A stretch of 12,035 nt of DNA from Thermoplasmata archaeon (lineage in GTDB: Archaea; Thermoplasmatota; Thermoplasmata; UBA184). Position 1 is the stretch's first letter; each line of letters starts with the position of its first letter. A program made the translations under genes and the position numbers. The stretch is from NCBI GenBank assembly GCA_021827545.1, contig JAKAVH010000099.1:1-12035 (forward strand), read 5' to 3'. This document shows, piece after piece, positions 6,246 through 12,035 of this stretch. The notes under the pieces are model-generated. The model was not told the origin of the DNA, made no database searches, and saw nothing but the letters and a program-made list of their open reading frames with translations.

Positions 6246-6428
6246 ATCTATGATCTCGAACCGATCTCTGCGGGGATCGCGACCACCTCGGGAACGACCG
6301 CGACACTCCACTGGCCCGCCGGGGGGTGGACGTACTTCTTCGTCGTGAGCTGTTCCGCGAGACAGGTCGCCTACCAATCGAACGGCACCCGAGGTAGCGG
6401 CTCGTTCGTCTCGAGTGGGGGAGTGTAG
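6246..6428 (+). pseudogene. 3' remnant of a secreted-type protein gene cut by the IS
   Basis: The frame is open from the IS end to a TAG at 6426-6428 (60 codons) with no usable start. The product contains AGIATTSGTTATLHWPAGGW, then TYFFVVSCSARQ, and ends in a Ser/Gly-rich stretch. This is the Thr/Ser/Gly/aromatic composition of an extracellular beta-domain, similar in style to the small secreted protein encoded at 6600-7025. The frame is closed just before the IS end (TGA at 6243) but joins the frame at 4748-4824 when the IS is removed. It is therefore best read as the tail of a disrupted gene. Confidence 0.62.
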
Positions 6429-6599
6429 GAGTTCGGTGCTTCCTGCCGGGATCCAGACCCTGCGTTCCGGCCGACGTGGTCGGCACGTACACCGGCCCCC
6501 TTCTCCCCCTCTGACCCTCCCGGTGGACCTCCGCGCAGAGCCATTGGAGGACCGGCGCCTCGAGGCATGCTCAAGGCTCTTCGGCCCATGGACTGAACC

Positions 6600-7025
6600 G
6601 TGACCGTCGAACCTTCCGTGGGGCCTCGCCGACTACGGAATCTCGCGATCCTCTCCCTAGCGTGCGGTGTTCTCGTCGGGATGGCCGTCGTCGGCGGATC
6701 CTACCTGACACTCAGTCCTCAGGGTGTTGTCTACTGGTACGTCGAGGTGAATGTCCCGTCAACCGCGAATTCGTCGAATCCGGAGCTGGTCCATTTCGAC
6801 GGGGCGTCCTTCCGGCTCTGGTGGCCGGCTATTCTACCGGGGGCGTACTCGGGAGTGCAGGGGGTCTCGATTCTCGTGACGGAGCCGTCGGGGACGGTCG
6901 ACGAAACGTCAACCGGCTGTGCGGCCTGTGGTGGGTCGCACACGTGGTACTCCAGCGACGGCGCGGTCGGGATCTCCTGGACCGACCCATCGGAAGGTAG
7001 CGTGACGCTCCTCGTGCGTGCGTAG
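6600..7025 (+). CDS. Small membrane-anchored secreted protein
   Basis: 141 residues from GTG 6600. A basic N-terminus (RRLRN) and one hydrophobic segment at about 14-34 form a signal anchor or signal peptide; the rest is predicted outside the cell. The exported part is rich in Ser, Gly, Val and Trp, has beta-strand patterns (VVYWYVEVNVP, GAVGISWTDP, GSVTLLVRA) and one CxxC pair (Cys107, Cys110) that could form a disulfide or bind a metal. The family is not recognised. The strand and style match the interrupted gene just upstream, so the two may be paralogues. No Shine-Dalgarno sequence is clear. It converges with the transporter gene. Confidence 0.68.
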   Translation: MTVEPSVGPRRLRNLAILSLACGVLVGMAVVGGSYLTLSPQGVVYWYVEVNVPSTANSSNPELVHFDGASFRLWWPAILPGAYSGVQGVSILVTEPSGTVDETSTGCAACGGSHTWYSSDGAVGISWTDPSEGSVTLLVRA

Positions 7026-7043
7026 TGGTGGTTTCCCCACCGC
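7025..7043. terminator. Hairpin between convergent genes
   Basis: GGTGG (7027-7031) pairs with CCACC (7037-7041) around TTTCC, extended by a wobble and a G-C pair. It directly follows the stop of the small secreted protein. It is short and has no T-run, so the call is weak. Confidence 0.25.
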
Positions 7044-7094
7044 TTGCAGATCCGAGGTCGCCGGGTCCGCCGAAGCGTCCGCGTCACACTTCCG

Positions 7095-7967
7095 TCATCC
7101 TATCGAGAGGAGCGCCACCCCAAGGAAGATCGACGCCACGCCGGCCCACTGCACGCGGGTCAGGCGTTCGCCCAGGAACGCGACGGCCCACGCGACGGTC
7201 ACCGCGCTGAACAGGCCACTGAGCGTTCCCAGGACCGCGAGCGAATGAGTGAAGACCAAGCCGTAGTTGTAGAACACGTTCGCGGCGCTGTCGAGCACTG
7301 CGACGCTGACCAAGCGGGGCCACAGGTTTCGAGGCGGAAGGGGGAACGACCGGGCCACCGCGAGGTACCCCAGCACGCTTACGGCCCCCACTCCACGCGA
7401 GATCGCCGCGGTAGTGATCGGCGGGATCGGGCCGACCACGAACTTGAGGCCGAAGTAGAAGACCGCGAACGCCACGAAGGCCGCCATCGCCGAAAGGAGT
7501 CCCAGCCGGGGGTTCTTCGGCCGGCGGGAAGCGCCTGGGGCGGTCTTCGCTTGGGTGACGAGGACCATCCCGAGGATGGTCAGCACCACCCCGACCCCGG
7601 CACCCAAGGTGAGCCGCTCACCCAGCACGATGAGCGAGAGCAGGACGATCAGGGCGGGGTATCCGCTCGCCAGGGGAGAGACGATCGAGAGCTGGCCGAA
7701 CTCGAACGACCGGAAGAGGTTGAACGTGCCGACCACCAGAACGGTCGAAAGGACGAGCAGGAGGACCAGGGGTTCGCCGAGAGCGATCGGCTGCCCTCGC
7801 TCGAGGACCCATGCGAGCACCGCGAGAAATGGGGTGCCGAGCAACTCCAGGTACAGCAGGGTCGGCACGAAGCCGATGCGATCGGTGGCCGTCTTCGCGA
7901 GGTAATCCGAGGTGCCGTACGCCCCCGCCGTCGCAAGGCCAAAGCCGACGTCGGTCGCGGTGCTCAC
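7095..7967 (-). CDS. EamA-type drug/metabolite transporter (DMT superfamily)
   Basis: 290 residues from GTG 7967, a start placed just before the first membrane helix (VGFGLATAGAYGTSDYLAK). In-frame GTG 7982 and TTG 8063 are alternatives that add non-membrane residues. About ten hydrophobic segments form two similar halves of some 140 residues, each ending in a LGERLT motif (near the middle, after YPALIVLLSLIV, and near the end, after VTVAWAVAF), the usual signature of a duplicated EamA domain. Such carriers move small metabolites across the cytoplasmic membrane; the substrate cannot be told. The gene lies just behind a DUF202 gene on the same strand and is probably co-transcribed with it. No Shine-Dalgarno sequence is visible. 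Confidence 0.85.
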   Translation of the reverse strand: MSTATDVGFGLATAGAYGTSDYLAKTATDRIGFVPTLLYLELLGTPFLAVLAWVLERGQPIALGEPLVLLLVLSTVLVVGTFNLFRSFEFGQLSIVSPLASGYPALIVLLSLIVLGERLTLGAGVGVVLTILGMVLVTQAKTAPGASRRPKNPRLGLLSAMAAFVAFAVFYFGLKFVVGPIPPITTAAISRGVGAVSVLGYLAVARSFPLPPRNLWPRLVSVAVLDSAANVFYNYGLVFTHSLAVLGTLSGLFSAVTVAWAVAFLGERLTRVQWAGVASIFLGVALLSIG

Positions 7968-8091
7968 GGGTTCGGAGAACACGCGAGGCTTGTCAATCCT
8001 TGCGACGGAGCGGAGCTCTGCCGAGCAGGAGAAGCTCGCAGGTCCGACACCTCCCTCGGCCAAGACACCGTCGATCGAAGCGACGGCCGGT

Positions 8092-8448
8092 TCAGCCGGT
8101 GAAGAGCAGGTACGCCGCCAGCCCCACGCCGACGAGGACCATGATGATCGTCAGGACCCACTCGAGACCGGCGCGGGACCGAAACTGACCCTTCTCGAGG
8201 TCCGACCGGGTCCCGAGGAATCGCAGGAACGCGACGATGAGGATCGCCGAGCCCGCGAGCACCAGGAGCACACCGGTCGCCTGGGAGAGCGGGGTCGGTG
8301 GCGCGGAGGTGGACGAGCCGGAGAGCTCGCGGAGGAGCAGGCCGAACCGGGCAACGACGAACCCGAACGCCATGATCGTGACCGAGGTCCGAATCCAGGC
8401 CAGGAAGGTGCGCTCGTTCGCCAGATGGTCGGTGGGATGCGCGTCCAT
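8092..8448 (-). CDS. DUF202 (YidH-like) membrane protein
   Basis: 118 residues from ATG 8448. The N-terminus carries the family signature LANERTFLAWIRTS, followed by MAFGFVVARF in the first membrane segment. Two more segments are seen at about 57-79 and 96-116, giving the normal three-helix, roughly 110-residue layout of the family. The biochemical role of DUF202 proteins is not established. Its stop lies about 30 to 125 bases before the candidate starts of the transporter gene, on the same strand, suggesting one transcript. Confidence 0.85.
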   Translation of the reverse strand: MDAHPTDHLANERTFLAWIRTSVTIMAFGFVVARFGLLLRELSGSSTSAPPTPLSQATGVLLVLAGSAILIVAFLRFLGTRSDLEKGQFRSRAGLEWVLTIIMVLVGVGLAAYLLFTG

Positions 8449-8530
8449 CGCCGAGGACCCCGACGCCCGCGGCGTCCTTCAAGGTGCGCTCCGTTCCCGG
8501 GGGCTCACCGGGCCGGTCCAGCGTACCCGT

Positions 8531-8749
8531 TCAGGTCGGATCTCCGTCCGGCGGGGCCGGACGGAACAGTTCGCACTGCAGCACGGGCTGCCGGGGATAC
8601 CGCTCGGGGCGCAGCGGACAGAGGATGTAGACGCTCGTGGAGGTTCGGACGTACTTCGGCGGAGCGGCGCATCGGTGGCAAAGCGATTCGGGAAAGGGCA
8701 GGGGGCGGGACCCCGTCATCGGAACCGCACCACCGACGACCCGCATCAT
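8531..8749 (-). CDS. Short four-cysteine protein, probable zinc binder
   Basis: 72 residues from ATG 8749 (a second ATG follows directly). The start is supported by GGGAG a few bases upstream; ATG 8719 is a possible shorter start. Cys24 and Cys27 (LCHRCAAPPKYV) and later Cys44 (YILCPLRP) and Cys59 (QPVLQCELF) suit a single zinc site with spacings of 2, 16 and 14. From memory, short proteins with CHRCAAPP..YV..CPL..YP.QPV..C occur in diverse prokaryotes without a known function. It stands alone upstream of the DUF202 gene on the same strand, about 80 bases away, and might be in the same transcript. Confidence 0.7.
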   Translation of the reverse strand: MMRVVGGAVPMTGSRPLPFPESLCHRCAAPPKYVRTSTSVYILCPLRPERYPRQPVLQCELFRPAPPDGDPT

Positions 8750-9049
8750 CTCTCCCTATCCCCGCGCCTGGCGGGGCACAGGTCCGGGAAAACGAACCCT
8801 AGTGAATCTTCGGGTCGCGCTCGGGCCCGGGCTCCCGGCCTTCTGGCGAGAGACCCCAGAGGCGGGTTGAAGGGACCGCGACGGCAAAATCGCTAGGATC
8901 GTCGATCGGCCGGTCCCAAGCCGCGGGGACAAATCGCGGTCGGCGGCGTGCGGAGCGCCGGGCTCGGTTTCGGCGGGGAACCGGAACGCCGGGGGCGCGG
9001 GGCCCAACGTTATCTGAGCGGACCGCCCCCGGGCCCTCGGTCGGGGAGC
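8750..9049. other. Divergent intergenic region
   Basis: 300 bases between the divergent four-cysteine and aldolase genes. Nothing is recognisable as a gene. It should hold the promoters of both genes. Candidate A+T-rich spots are CTAGTGAATCTT near 8810, CAAAATCGCTAGG near 8885 and GTTATCT near 9009. A tRNA was looked for and not found. Confidence 0.4.
9008..9016 (+). promoter_or_regulatory. Possible TATA-like box of the aldolase gene
   Basis: GTTATCTGA is an A+T-rich island about 40 bases before ATG 9050 in a very G+C-rich stretch, a distance that suits an archaeal TATA box with a short leader. The match is loose. Confidence 0.25.
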
Positions 9050-9799
9050 ATGCAGAACCCACTCAAGCACCGCCTTCTCGGCTCGAAGGAGCGGGCGTTC
9101 GGTACCTGGATCTCGTCCTCGTCGCCCATCGCGTTGGACGCGCTCAGGGACCTCGGGTTCGAGTGGTTCATGATCGACACCGAGCACGCGCCCGTGAACC
9201 CCGAGACGCTGGCGGCGATGGTCGCGATGCTCCCGGCGGGCGGCCCGGTGCCCTTCGTGCGGGTCGGCAACGTCGATCAGTACCTCATCAAGCAGGCCCT
9301 CGACGCCGGGGCGTACGGGATCCTCGTCCCGCTCGTGAACTCGGTCGAGCCGGCCCGGGCTTCGGTCGCGTACGCGAAGTACCCACCGCAGGGAGTGCGC
9401 GGTGCGGCGGCGGCCTCCGCGTCGCGCTACGGACGGGAGCTCGGAGGGTACCTTAGGAACGCGAACCGGGAGACGCTCGTCGGAGTCCAGATCGAGACGA
9501 AAGAGGCGCTCGAGAACGTCGACGCGATCGCCGCCGTGGAGGGGGTCGACCTGATCTTTGTGGGACCCCAGGACTTGACGCTGAACCTCGGCTTGCTCGA
9601 TGAGCGGAGCCACCCCCAGGTCCGGGACGCGATGCGACGAGTGGTCGAGGCGACCGAGCGCCACGGGAAGATCCCCGGCACGCTCGTCGTGACCGCGGAG
9701 GAGAAGCGGGCCGCGATCGACCTCGGATTCCGGTTCATCTCGCTCGCCTCGGACGTCCGCTTCCTCCTCCAGGGAGCCCACGACTACCTCCACGGCTGA
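9050..9799 (+). CDS. HpcH/HpaI-family class II aldolase
   Basis: 249 residues from ATG 9050, preceded by GGGGAG; a longer in-frame start at 8948 would add residues with no family match. Family landmarks are in place and numbered almost as in E. coli HpaI: His46 within DTEHAP, Arg71 in VRVG, Gln147 and metal ligand Glu149 in VQIET, metal ligand Asp175 in VGPQDL, plus GVRG near 115-118. These enzymes cleave or form 2-keto-3-deoxy and 4-hydroxy-2-oxo acids to pyruvate (or oxaloacetate-type products) and an aldehyde, using a divalent metal in the cytoplasm. The exact substrate cannot be read from sequence and no pathway partner lies next to it. Length is near normal for the family (about 250-267). 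It converges with the 2H phosphoesterase gene. Confidence 0.9.
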   Translation: MQNPLKHRLLGSKERAFGTWISSSSPIALDALRDLGFEWFMIDTEHAPVNPETLAAMVAMLPAGGPVPFVRVGNVDQYLIKQALDAGAYGILVPLVNSVEPARASVAYAKYPPQGVRGAAAASASRYGRELGGYLRNANRETLVGVQIETKEALENVDAIAAVEGVDLIFVGPQDLTLNLGLLDERSHPQVRDAMRRVVEATERHGKIPGTLVVTAEEKRAAIDLGFRFISLASDVRFLLQGAHDYLHG

Positions 9800-9816
9800 T
9801 CGGACCGCCCCCGTGG

Positions 9817-9841
9817 GGTTGCCGCAAGCAACCGAGGTTGC
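9817..9841. terminator. Overlapping alternative hairpins between convergent genes
   Basis: GGTTGC (9817-9822), GCAACC (9828-9833) and GGTTGC (9836-9841) follow one another. The middle block can pair with either neighbour, with a 5-base or a 2-base loop. The position between two convergent stops suggests a bidirectional terminator; there is no T-run. Confidence 0.4.
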
Positions 9842-9852
9842 GGGCCCGAGTC

Positions 9853-10434
9853 CTACGCGAGCGGGATCGTCCGCACCGGCCGCTGGACCTCTCCGTCATC
9901 GACCACGACCGAGAGGCTGTCGATCCGCACGGTCCATTCGAGCGGCTGAGACTCGAACGCGGCCCACAACGCGCGGACCGTTTCCGGGGCCAGCGGGTGG
10001 GCGTTCCGCTCTTCTCCGTGGGCGAGCGTGATGTGGGGGACCCAGTTCTCGGGACGATAGTACTCGGACGAGGCCGTCGGGCTCTCGAGCCCACGAGCGT
10101 GGCGCTCGCTGACCTCCCAGACCTTCCGGTGGACCTCGGCGAGCACGGGGTCCCGGTCAACGGCCACGTAGAGGACGGGCCCGGCATTGTCAAAGAGAGC
10201 GAGGCCCCTGGTGAGCACACTGAACGGAGCGAGAGATCGCGCAAGGGCCGTGAGTGAGATATCGAGCGCCGGGCGGTCGTAGCCGGCCGCGAGATGGTAG
10301 CTGAAGTGCGGGTACGGCATCGCCTGAACGCCCCGAAGCCCGAACTCCCGCTCGGCGAGAGCCCACAGCGCCCGGACCCGCGCGGAGCTCGACGCGTCGA
10401 GCAACGACGCCACACCGTGGATCCGGGGCGGCAT
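9853..10434 (-). CDS. 2H phosphoesterase, 2'-5' RNA ligase-like
   Basis: 193 residues from ATG 10434. The two family motifs are present: His43-Phe-Ser45 in PHFSYHL and His134-Ile-Thr136 in VPHITLAHG, about 90 residues apart as expected for the two-lobed 2H fold. Members include the archaeal and bacterial 2'-5' RNA ligase/cyclic phosphodiesterase (ThpR) and phosphodiesterases acting on 2',3'-cyclic phosphate ends. Which activity this one has cannot be told, since the overall sequence is not a close ThpR match. It is divergent from the methyltransferase gene and convergent with the aldolase gene. No Shine-Dalgarno sequence is clear. Confidence 0.82.
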   Translation of the reverse strand: MPPRIHGVASLLDASSSARVRALWALAEREFGLRGVQAMPYPHFSYHLAAGYDRPALDISLTALARSLAPFSVLTRGLALFDNAGPVLYVAVDRDPVLAEVHRKVWEVSERHARGLESPTASSEYYRPENWVPHITLAHGEERNAHPLAPETVRALWAAFESQPLEWTVRIDSLSVVVDDGEVQRPVRTIPLA

Positions 10435-10508
10435 CGGTCAGCGGAGAGCGGCCGTGCACCTTGAGGCTTCCCCGGACGAGCGATCGGGTCCTCCGCGGCC
10501 CAGGGACG

Positions 10509-11297
10509 GTGGGGCCGGGGCCGAGCGTTCTTAGAGCGGGCGCTGTCTCAGGGCGGTACATAGGCCCCGAGCTCCGGCATTACTACCGGACGGCCGAGGA
10601 CTTCCGAAGGTACCGGCCGGACCACCCCGAACGGCTCGCGGAGATCGAGCGCTTGTACCTCCGCTACCGTCGGTACTTCGGGCACCGGATCCTCGACCTC
10701 GCCTGCGGGGGCGGGGTCCTCGGCGCCGTCCTTGCCGGAACCGGCGCGGCGTACGTCGGGGTCGATGCGAACCCCGACATGACCCGCTCGGCCCGTCAGT
10801 TCGCCCGGTCGAGCGGCCGGTGCCTCCGATTCGTGAAGAGCGACATCGCGCGCATTCGCCTCACCGGTCGGTTCGACACGCTCACCCTGCTCGGAAACGC
10901 CCTCGGCCATCTCGACCTCGGCCGGCGGGAGGCCGCGCTCGACCGCTGCGAGTCCCACCTGGTGCCGGGGGCTCGGTTTCTCATCGAATATCGGGACGTG
11001 GTGGGGATGTTCTGGAACCGCACCCGGCGCCGGGGGCCGTACGTCGAGCGTCACAAGCGCGGGCCGGTCGTCCACCGCACCCGGTCCGTGGACCTCGAAG
11101 AGGGAGAGATCCGTATCCGGGCCCGGCCGACCTCGGGCGGCTGGTCGGTCGACTTCACGCACGCGATCTGGTCCCCGTTCATCCTGGCGGCAGCGATGCG
11201 CCGTCATCGGTGGGAGCTCCTCCGTCGGGACCCGGCGCCGCGACCGGCCGTCCGGGGACGCCTCCCCGAGGCTTGGATCGACGTCTATCGGAAGTGA
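10509..11297 (+). CDS. Class I SAM-dependent methyltransferase
   Basis: 262 residues from GTG 10509, chosen because AGGGA lies just before it; TTG 10461 is an earlier alternative. SAM-binding motif I is ILDLACGGG (about 61-69), followed by an acidic residue at the end of strand 2 (VGVDANPD, Asp86) and a motif with SDIARIRL for the adenine side. The later FDTLTLLGNALGHLD matches the usual post-I/IV strand. The C-terminal third (about 165-262) is Arg-rich and probably shapes the substrate site. The acceptor is unknown. The N-terminal HYYRTAEDFRRYRPDHPERL looks like the common cap helix. It converges with the Nudix gene across a 68-base gap. Confidence 0.85.
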   Translation: MGPGPSVLRAGAVSGRYIGPELRHYYRTAEDFRRYRPDHPERLAEIERLYLRYRRYFGHRILDLACGGGVLGAVLAGTGAAYVGVDANPDMTRSARQFARSSGRCLRFVKSDIARIRLTGRFDTLTLLGNALGHLDLGRREAALDRCESHLVPGARFLIEYRDVVGMFWNRTRRRGPYVERHKRGPVVHRTRSVDLEEGEIRIRARPTSGGWSVDFTHAIWSPFILAAAMRRHRWELLRRDPAPRPAVRGRLPEAWIDVYRK

Positions 11298-11365
11298 TCC
11301 GGCGAGGAACCTCCCCGCGCGCGATGGGGCTCGCAGGAGGAGAACCCCTTCGGAAAAGGTCGGCG

Positions 11366-11869
11366 TTAGACCCGGGAAAGGGGGTGGTACGCCTCGACGG
11401 CGAGACCGGGAACCTCCCCGCCCTTCCACGAAGAACGGGGCCATCCCTCGTCCGGCGCCGCAGCGATGCCGATCGCGAGCCGGGAAAGCTCGGAGATCCA
11501 GTCCGCCGTGCGAACCTCTGCGAGGGGCACCTCGCGGACCTCCGCGATCTCGGGAGGGCGGGCCTCGGGCTCGCCGGAGACGCGTTCCACGGCGAACGCG
11601 AAGTACACATCGCTCTCCGCCTCCACGACGACCTTGTGCCGGGCGAGGAGCAGCCGGCCGACCCGCGGGACGATCCCCGTCTCTTCCTCGAACTCGCGCC
11701 GGAGGGCCTCCCCAAGGCTTTCGCCGGCTTCCACGTAGCCGCTCGGGATCGTGAAACGGGACCGATATACCGCTCGGTTGACGAGCGCCCGACCGTCCCG
11801 CAGCAGCACCCCGCCGACCCCGACCCGAGTGTGGGGCGGCGGAAGCGGGGGGATCGCGGGTGCGCTCAC
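11366..11869 (-). CDS. Nudix hydrolase
   Basis: 167 residues from GTG 11869. A complete Nudix box spans Gly44 to Ile66: GYVEAGE, seven residues, then REFEEETGI, matching GX5EX7REUXEEXGU in every required place, so it should bind Mg2+ and be active. The preceding SRFTIPSG and the following strands fit the normal fold. Nudix enzymes hydrolyse nucleoside diphosphates linked to another group; the exact substrate is not predictable here. The first 15 residues are Pro-rich and may be unstructured. No Shine-Dalgarno sequence is seen, so a leaderless transcript is possible; CCTAAGTG lies about 40 bases upstream on the same strand. Confidence 0.9.
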   Translation of the reverse strand: MSAPAIPPLPPPHTRVGVGGVLLRDGRALVNRAVYRSRFTIPSGYVEAGESLGEALRREFEEETGIVPRVGRLLLARHKVVVEAESDVYFAFAVERVSGEPEARPPEIAEVREVPLAEVRTADWISELSRLAIGIAAAPDEGWPRSSWKGGEVPGLAVEAYHPLSRV

Positions 11870-11973
11870 GGCTGCGAAGAGGTCGTCCTAGGGAGAATCC
11901 CGCACTTAGGTTCCGCCGGGCCGATTGCGAAGGTCTAGCACGCCCGACCGGCCCCTTCCGGGTCCCGGCGGGG

Positions 11974-12035
11974 ATGATCCGGATGACCTCCGGTCGGGAG
12001 CGGCGTCGGCTTCCCTTCCCCCCCGCTGCTTCAAA
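11974..12035 (+). CDS. Possible start of a gene running off the window
   Basis: An ATG preceded by GGCGGGG opens a frame that remains open to the window end (20 full codons, beginning MIRMTSGRERRRLPF). The piece is too short to recognise. In this composition an open stretch of this length is expected by chance, so the call is weak. Confidence 0.2.
   Translation, partial: MIRMTSGRERRRLPFPPAAS

Noticed and set aside
7044..8102. 352-codon plus-strand open frame opposite the transporter
   Set aside because: Highly charged product with no membrane or domain pattern; the minus-strand frame has the EamA features.
8756..8880. tRNA-like sequence on the minus strand (GGGTTCGTTTTCCC)
   Set aside because: The T-stem does not pair properly and no matching acceptor stem or D arm is found upstream.
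8756..9793. 345-codon minus-strand open frame opposite the aldolase
   Set aside because: Shadow of a gene with catalytic residues in family positions; no motifs of its own.
11900..11975. tRNA-like GGTCTAG stretch
   Set aside because: No T-loop consensus and no pairing acceptor ends were found.

Overview
The window is a G+C-rich (roughly two-thirds G+C), densely coding stretch with GTG/TTG starts. It looks archaeal, possibly a high-G+C Thermoplasmatota-type organism: there is an ISH3-like transposase, short secreted Ser/Gly/Thr-rich proteins with one N-terminal hydrophobic segment, and a convergent mix of small single-gene units. The assignment is an inference; no rRNA or tRNA gene is present to confirm it.

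Region 1 (1-2422) is the end of a mobile replicon. It begins inside a D5/P4-type primase-helicase, followed by three more genes that each overlap the previous stop by a GTGA or ATGA: a five-cysteine protein, a small unknown protein, and a protein made of a zinc ribbon, a long charged coiled coil, a helix-turn-helix and an acidic tail. No integrase or attachment site is visible.

Region 2 (about 2410-3310) is non-coding and full of repeats. It holds seven direct copies of an 8-mer close to GGCACCGG spaced at 11, 11, 32, 21, 21 and 21 bp (all near whole helical turns), a 7-mer GCGTGCG in three direct and three inverted copies, and three copies of a 23-bp G-run/GTAC element, two of them inside a 39-bp repeat. 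It is best read as the replication origin or control region of the element.

Region 3 (3477-7025) holds a lower-G+C secreted protein gene, then a 1.42-kb ISH3-like insertion sequence with perfect 14-15-bp ends. The IS interrupts another reading frame; removing it in silico with one copy of the AAT duplication rejoins the frame. Its transposase seems to lack the first catalytic aspartate. A small membrane-anchored secreted protein follows.

Region 4 (7095-12035) looks like ordinary chromosome: an EamA-type transporter behind a DUF202 membrane protein, a short four-cysteine protein, an HpaI-type aldolase, a 2H phosphoesterase (2'-5' RNA ligase-like), a class I methyltransferase and a Nudix hydrolase. 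The last genes alternate in strand and converge in pairs. The most original part of the window is the operon plus iteron-like region at 1-3310, which could be a little-described archaeal replicon.
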